In this document: piece after piece, positions 62,001 through 64,000 of the stretch
How positions within the stretch are numbered: position 1 is the first letter of the stretch
Layout of the letters: each line of letters starts with the position of its first letter
Source of the DNA: Candidatus Krumholzibacteriota bacterium
GTDB taxonomy: Bacteria > Krumholzibacteriota > Krumholzibacteriia > JAJRXK01
Direction: 5' to 3'
Length of the DNA stretch: 64,000 nucleotides
Assembly (NCBI GenBank): GCA_029262065.1
Contig: JAJDAC010000026.1
Location: 1 to 64,000 of the forward strand
Notes under the pieces: generated by a model
What the model was told of the DNA's origin: nothing
What the model saw: the letters and a program-made list of their open reading frames with translations, nothing else
Database searches by the model: none
Program-made: the position numbers and the translations under genes

Positions 62001-63554
62001 CAGCTCGTCGATGAACTGGGCCGGCGTGATGGGTTCTTTCGAGGCAACCAGACTCAGCATGTCGGCCACCGTCAGGTCCAACTCATCGATGCCCTGGGCG
62101 TAGGAATTCTCGTCGTCCTGCTGAGAGTCGACGACATCGCGCAGCAGCGCCGCGATATGACCCTCGGTGCGCCACGGGTCATCGAGGGCCGACACCTCGT
62201 CACATTGCAGAATGTTTTCCACGTTGCGAAAAAACAGAGGATCATAGCCGTAGTCACCCGCGTGGGAATCGGTCATGAAGTCAGCGATGAAGTCGGGAAA
62301 GCCCTCGCGCCACGCATCGACGTTCGTCTCCTGACACCACAAACAATGATTGCAGTCGTCCGGATCGTCGCATCGATCACCGCTATTGCAGTAGTCGGTG
62401 CCGTCCTGGTCCGCGAAGTTCTCCATCCAGTGGTGGCCGTACTCATGGGCGATTGTGTCGTCGCGCCACTGCTTTCCCGAGTTGATGTGCATTTCCTCCC
62501 AGAACGGGTTGTACCAGGAGTTGTCCGCACTCTCGGGCCACTGGATGTCCAACTGCGGCGTATCGAAACCCCGATTGGCGATAAAGCGCCAGGTGCGGGT
62601 GGCCGTGGTCAGAATGTGGACCGCGGGATAGTGGGACTCCCACTTCGGTCTACGGCCGCCGTAGTCGATGAACGTTCCGTTGAAGTCGTCTGTCACACCG
62701 GTCTTCCAGGTGTAGGTCTCTTCTATCCAGTCGGTCTCCTGAACGCAGATCTTGTTGTTGGCCGCGGCAAACTCCAGGTAGATATCGGGCAACTCGCTCT
62801 GGTTGTAGCTGAACGTGTGGTCGAAGTAGCCGTTCGCATCGGTGCCGATGGTGGCCAGGGTGTCGTCCCAGTCGGTGTCTTCGTCCATGACCCAGATCGT
62901 GGCCGAGTCCACGCCGGTCTTGCGACCGTCCGAGCGATAATAGAAGAACCGGCCCTTGACCCGGATGTTGTAGCGTTTGCTCGTAACGCCATCGCGCGGC
63001 GCATCGCCCTTCGCCTCTTCGGCCGAAATCGTCTTGCCTTCGGGCTCAGGGCGATGCCAGGGGCCAGGTGCAAGGTGCTGAGCTTCCTCCTTGGGCCCAT
63101 CATCTTCCGACTCGTTCTCCAACTCGTAGCGACCACTCTTGCCGGCCAGGCCGAATTGCGACGGGATCAACGAGAACTGCTTGCGATACCTCTGGCCGTT
63201 CCACAGGAACGAGAATTCGACCGGCGACGTGGGATCCACCGGAGTCGCTGTGAACTGAACGCTGAGCGGGGACATGGCGAACACCCGGGTTGCCGTGCCT
63301 GATGGAATGGAAAACGACCCAGGCGACCACGGTTCATCGGTCTCGTTGGTATCCAGCCCCGTCAGCTCGAAGTCTTCAACTTCACCGTCTTCGCTACTCG
63401 TTATCTGCAGAAACGCGGAGAAGGGCTGGCCTTCGATCGGGTAGATCCCCGACGGCGGCGGAACGACCTCCACCTTGATGGGCGGGCCTACCGTGGCCGA
63501 CGTCCAGGCGGGAGCCAGGAGCATGAGGAAACAGAGGACGGTTGCAGCCCTCAT
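59037..63554 (-). CDS. Giant secreted metalloprotease-like protein with FlgD-like tail
   Basis: A 1,505-residue exported protein with signal peptide MRAATVLCFLMLLAPAWTSA. The zincin motif IAHEYGHHWM gives His370, Glu371 and His374. A downstream glutamate (WREGFPDF, Glu417) is a candidate third ligand. Between them is a cysteine-rich insert with Cys389, 395, 401, 404 and 407. Residues about 530-630 look like a fibronectin-III domain (SGIAGYSVWIGPTP, AGTYYFSIRSADRAGNWDSG). CARDB-like modules follow (TYLNVAYRNDGELPTAASW). The tail reads IHPNPFNPRTTIAFEL, VYNLRGELVDVL, ASGIYFARLRG and ends KMMLLK. The ATG overlaps the preceding small gene as ATGA. The exact peptidase family is not identified. Confidence 0.82.
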   Translation of the reverse strand: MRAATVLCFLMLLAPAWTSATVGPPIKVEVVPPPSGIYPIEGQPFSAFLQITSSEDGEVEDFELTGLDTNETDEPWSPGSFSIPSGTATRVFAMSPLSVQFTATPVDPTSPVEFSFLWNGQRYRKQFSLIPSQFGLAGKSGRYELENESEDDGPKEEAQHLAPGPWHRPEPEGKTISAEEAKGDAPRDGVTSKRYNIRVKGRFFYYRSDGRKTGVDSATIWVMDEDTDWDDTLATIGTDANGYFDHTFSYNQSELPDIYLEFAAANNKICVQETDWIEETYTWKTGVTDDFNGTFIDYGGRRPKWESHYPAVHILTTATRTWRFIANRGFDTPQLDIQWPESADNSWYNPFWEEMHINSGKQWRDDTIAHEYGHHWMENFADQDGTDYCNSGDRCDDPDDCNHCLWCQETNVDAWREGFPDFIADFMTDSHAGDYGYDPLFFRNVENILQCDEVSALDDPWRTEGHIAALLRDVVDSQQDDENSYAQGIDELDLTVADMLSLVASKEPITPAQFIDELRSSYPSLKSNIWATCENNGYNLTDTTDPSKVTQLTTTSHSLIGDSPDATIDFSWAAATDNLSGIAGYSVWIGPTPILPDPTVDIGPVTSLTTGEVSAGTYYFSIRSADRAGNWDSGYESFGPITIRDPYPADLTPGHTLSSWAAPVVPRANADCNTTTCGTPSFLASNSAVTYLNVAYRNDGELPTAASWKGRVYVDGVAQGGNQSIGQPVLPVGQVATFRNMGPFNVRGGRHNLGAWIDFEENNPEQDEFGNKYAKQWTWAGYHLFTDEVNVRAAPPASLAGFWGPAFLASPNTDGFQMQQSNDSFCAAVAWGDDTTTDYDVWMYPFTTGTTSGWDILGVVNTGALSGRPAGCLDMTLFRYDVAGSDRMNVGVVNATNGTSAYRVMKEDAITIPMNLGLGIDTSIPVDRHLILRQFDVGFAQNFTVSIDVDPAAGPVQMALYDNNFSTGDLFDYDAYAVVDDNGHAEVTYNTATGGWMCVAIWQDPKDVPAGKGSAPLDVLVAAFTSLSDLTWANPAGWHAPLVPRPADDGTFNSVPAPGTLLGNADATWINRAFKNAGLNSSPSSVARVYVDGRSKITGGTGNVSPGATVTSNIGFPITVKGGRHTLHTRYDDDETAQESNEGNNAYGIQWVWSPLALTEGQPITREIPEDATAGWDDAIEGGNTLLHFNSDGFRTPVPTIAGADGYWQAVATMPGPASDVDVRLHEISAGTINGFRDLRAMSGWGVGQSDFAMTNFRVTSPFRGLDAGIVHGEGIEDYTVEVVSSTYLATLPSGVYNNFTLASGRILNLHEVFLLAGPMNIDLVEESGGVNWGMSLHESRRAYHNKTANMQGALSWLNPTSATENVFVHVPVDGYYCVAVWKSASSDLASTGQYRLEFTPGATTVPDSPGAPRQTTIASIHPNPFNPRTTIAFELARPQEVMVGVYNLRGELVDVLIDEAKPAGQHEVVWNGQDQHGQTVASGIYFARLRGEGVDVQGKMMLLK

Positions 63555-64000
63555 TGTTCGACCTTCGATTCCAGCACCTGGTTCGCCCGCGTGGAGGGTA
63601 CTGGCTTGGCCATGGCACGATGCAGCTTGTGCAACTCCAGAATCCGTTCGCCCTCGTCGGCCACTGCGTTGGCGCCGGTCAAACGAGCGTTGCGGGTCTG
63701 GATCTCGAGGTAACGGATCTCGGTATCCAGTTTGAGATCCTGGATCTGGCGCTGGAGTTCCAGGGCCAGGTTGGCATCCGATTCGGTGAGGAACTGCGAG
63801 GTGAGGCGCGCCAATTGAGCACGGAATTCTTCCTCGGCCTGGCCGATCTCGCTGGCCAGCGTCGAAGAAGATTGCGTCACCAGTCGAGGCTCGGATTGAG
63901 TCGTGCCGGTAACGTCACTGGGACGAACCTGCGGTGCCGCCGCGACCGCGGCGACAAATGCGACAGGAATGAGAACAAAGGGGAGCAAGAGCCGATTCTT
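63551..64000 (-). CDS. Small exported coiled-coil protein, 5' end cut by the window
   Basis: The frame is open to the window edge. The first visible codons read KNRLLLPFVLIPVAFVAAVAAA, a signal peptide whose ATG is most likely the codon just outside the window. The mature part is mostly helix with heptad character (EIGQAEEEFRAQLARLTSQF, NLALELQRQIQDLKLDTEIR) and ends with VLESKVEQ. It overlaps the giant metalloprotease start by ATGA, so the two are translated together. It could be a chaperone or anchoring partner; function unknown. Confidence 0.65.
   Translation of the reverse strand, partial: KNRLLLPFVLIPVAFVAAVAAAPQVRPSDVTGTTQSEPRLVTQSSSTLASEIGQAEEEFRAQLARLTSQFLTESDANLALELQRQIQDLKLDTEIRYLEIQTRNARLTGANAVADEGERILELHKLHRAMAKPVPSTRANQVLESKVEQ

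Noticed and set aside
61590-63302. 570-residue plus-strand frame opposite the metalloprotease gene
   Set aside because: Antisense shadow: arginine/valine-rich composition, no start signal, while the minus-strand product has a signal peptide, HEYGH and a tail.

Overview
The window is 64 kb of GC-rich bacterial DNA from a Gram-negative, probably environmental organism. Six large exported proteins end in the same FlgD-Ig-like C-terminal tail (PNPFNP...VYDL.GR...AG.H...W.G.D..G..V.SGVY..L...K-L+K). That tail, the lipoproteins, the outer-membrane protein and the Wzm/Wzt exporter point to an FCB-group candidate lineage of the Krumholzibacteriota/Eisenbacteria type. This placement is an inference: there is no rRNA or tRNA gene in the window.

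Layout. 1-1018: right end of an IS3-family insertion sequence that has cut off the 3' end of a secreted beta-helix gene. 1307-3515: methyltransferase and POT peptide transporter. 3517-8255: membrane-anchored PQQ-type sugar dehydrogenase with a cytochrome c domain, an exported DNRLRE/PL14-like protein and a LolA-like secreted protein. 8284-16676: the most notable block. An ECF sigma factor, a zinc anti-sigma factor, a TPR-CHAT protease and a lipoprotein subtilase form one translationally coupled operon, facing a divergent large secreted subtilase. 16842-17734: VOC protein and MarR regulator with a readable promoter and operator. 18168-24752: DUF1302/DUF1329/YCF48/MMPL export cluster. 24902-27808: haem/copper PHM-like lipoprotein and SGNH lipoprotein.

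27956-38828: DUF4397 protein, TypA, M14 carboxypeptidase, a beta-propeller-like exported protein coupled to an unrecognised cytoplasmic protein, and a DUF5060 glycoside hydrolase. 39164-43582: polysaccharide synthesis and export (GT2, Wzt, Wzm, GT4). 44017-50613: a 2,198-residue exported protein with a malectin-like domain near each end and an internal tandem duplication, followed by a decayed FlgD tail. 51088-52911: small exported proteins, a 27-bp minisatellite and a lone STAS protein. 53419-56918: membrane Ser/Thr kinase overlapping an alpha/beta hydrolase tail to tail, then a frameshifted PD40 propeller pseudogene. 57018-58932: NTF2-like, VOC and DUF1835 proteins. 59037-64000: a 1,505-residue exported metalloprotease-like protein and a small coiled-coil protein running off the window.

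The dominant theme is secretion of large multidomain enzymes (proteases, carboxypeptidase, glycoside hydrolases, carbohydrate-binding proteins) together with surface polysaccharide export. This suits a particle- or biofilm-associated heterotroph. The best candidate for a poorly described system is the sigma/anti-sigma/CHAT/double-subtilase locus. Many long open frames antisense to the giant genes are GC-codon shadows and were left out.
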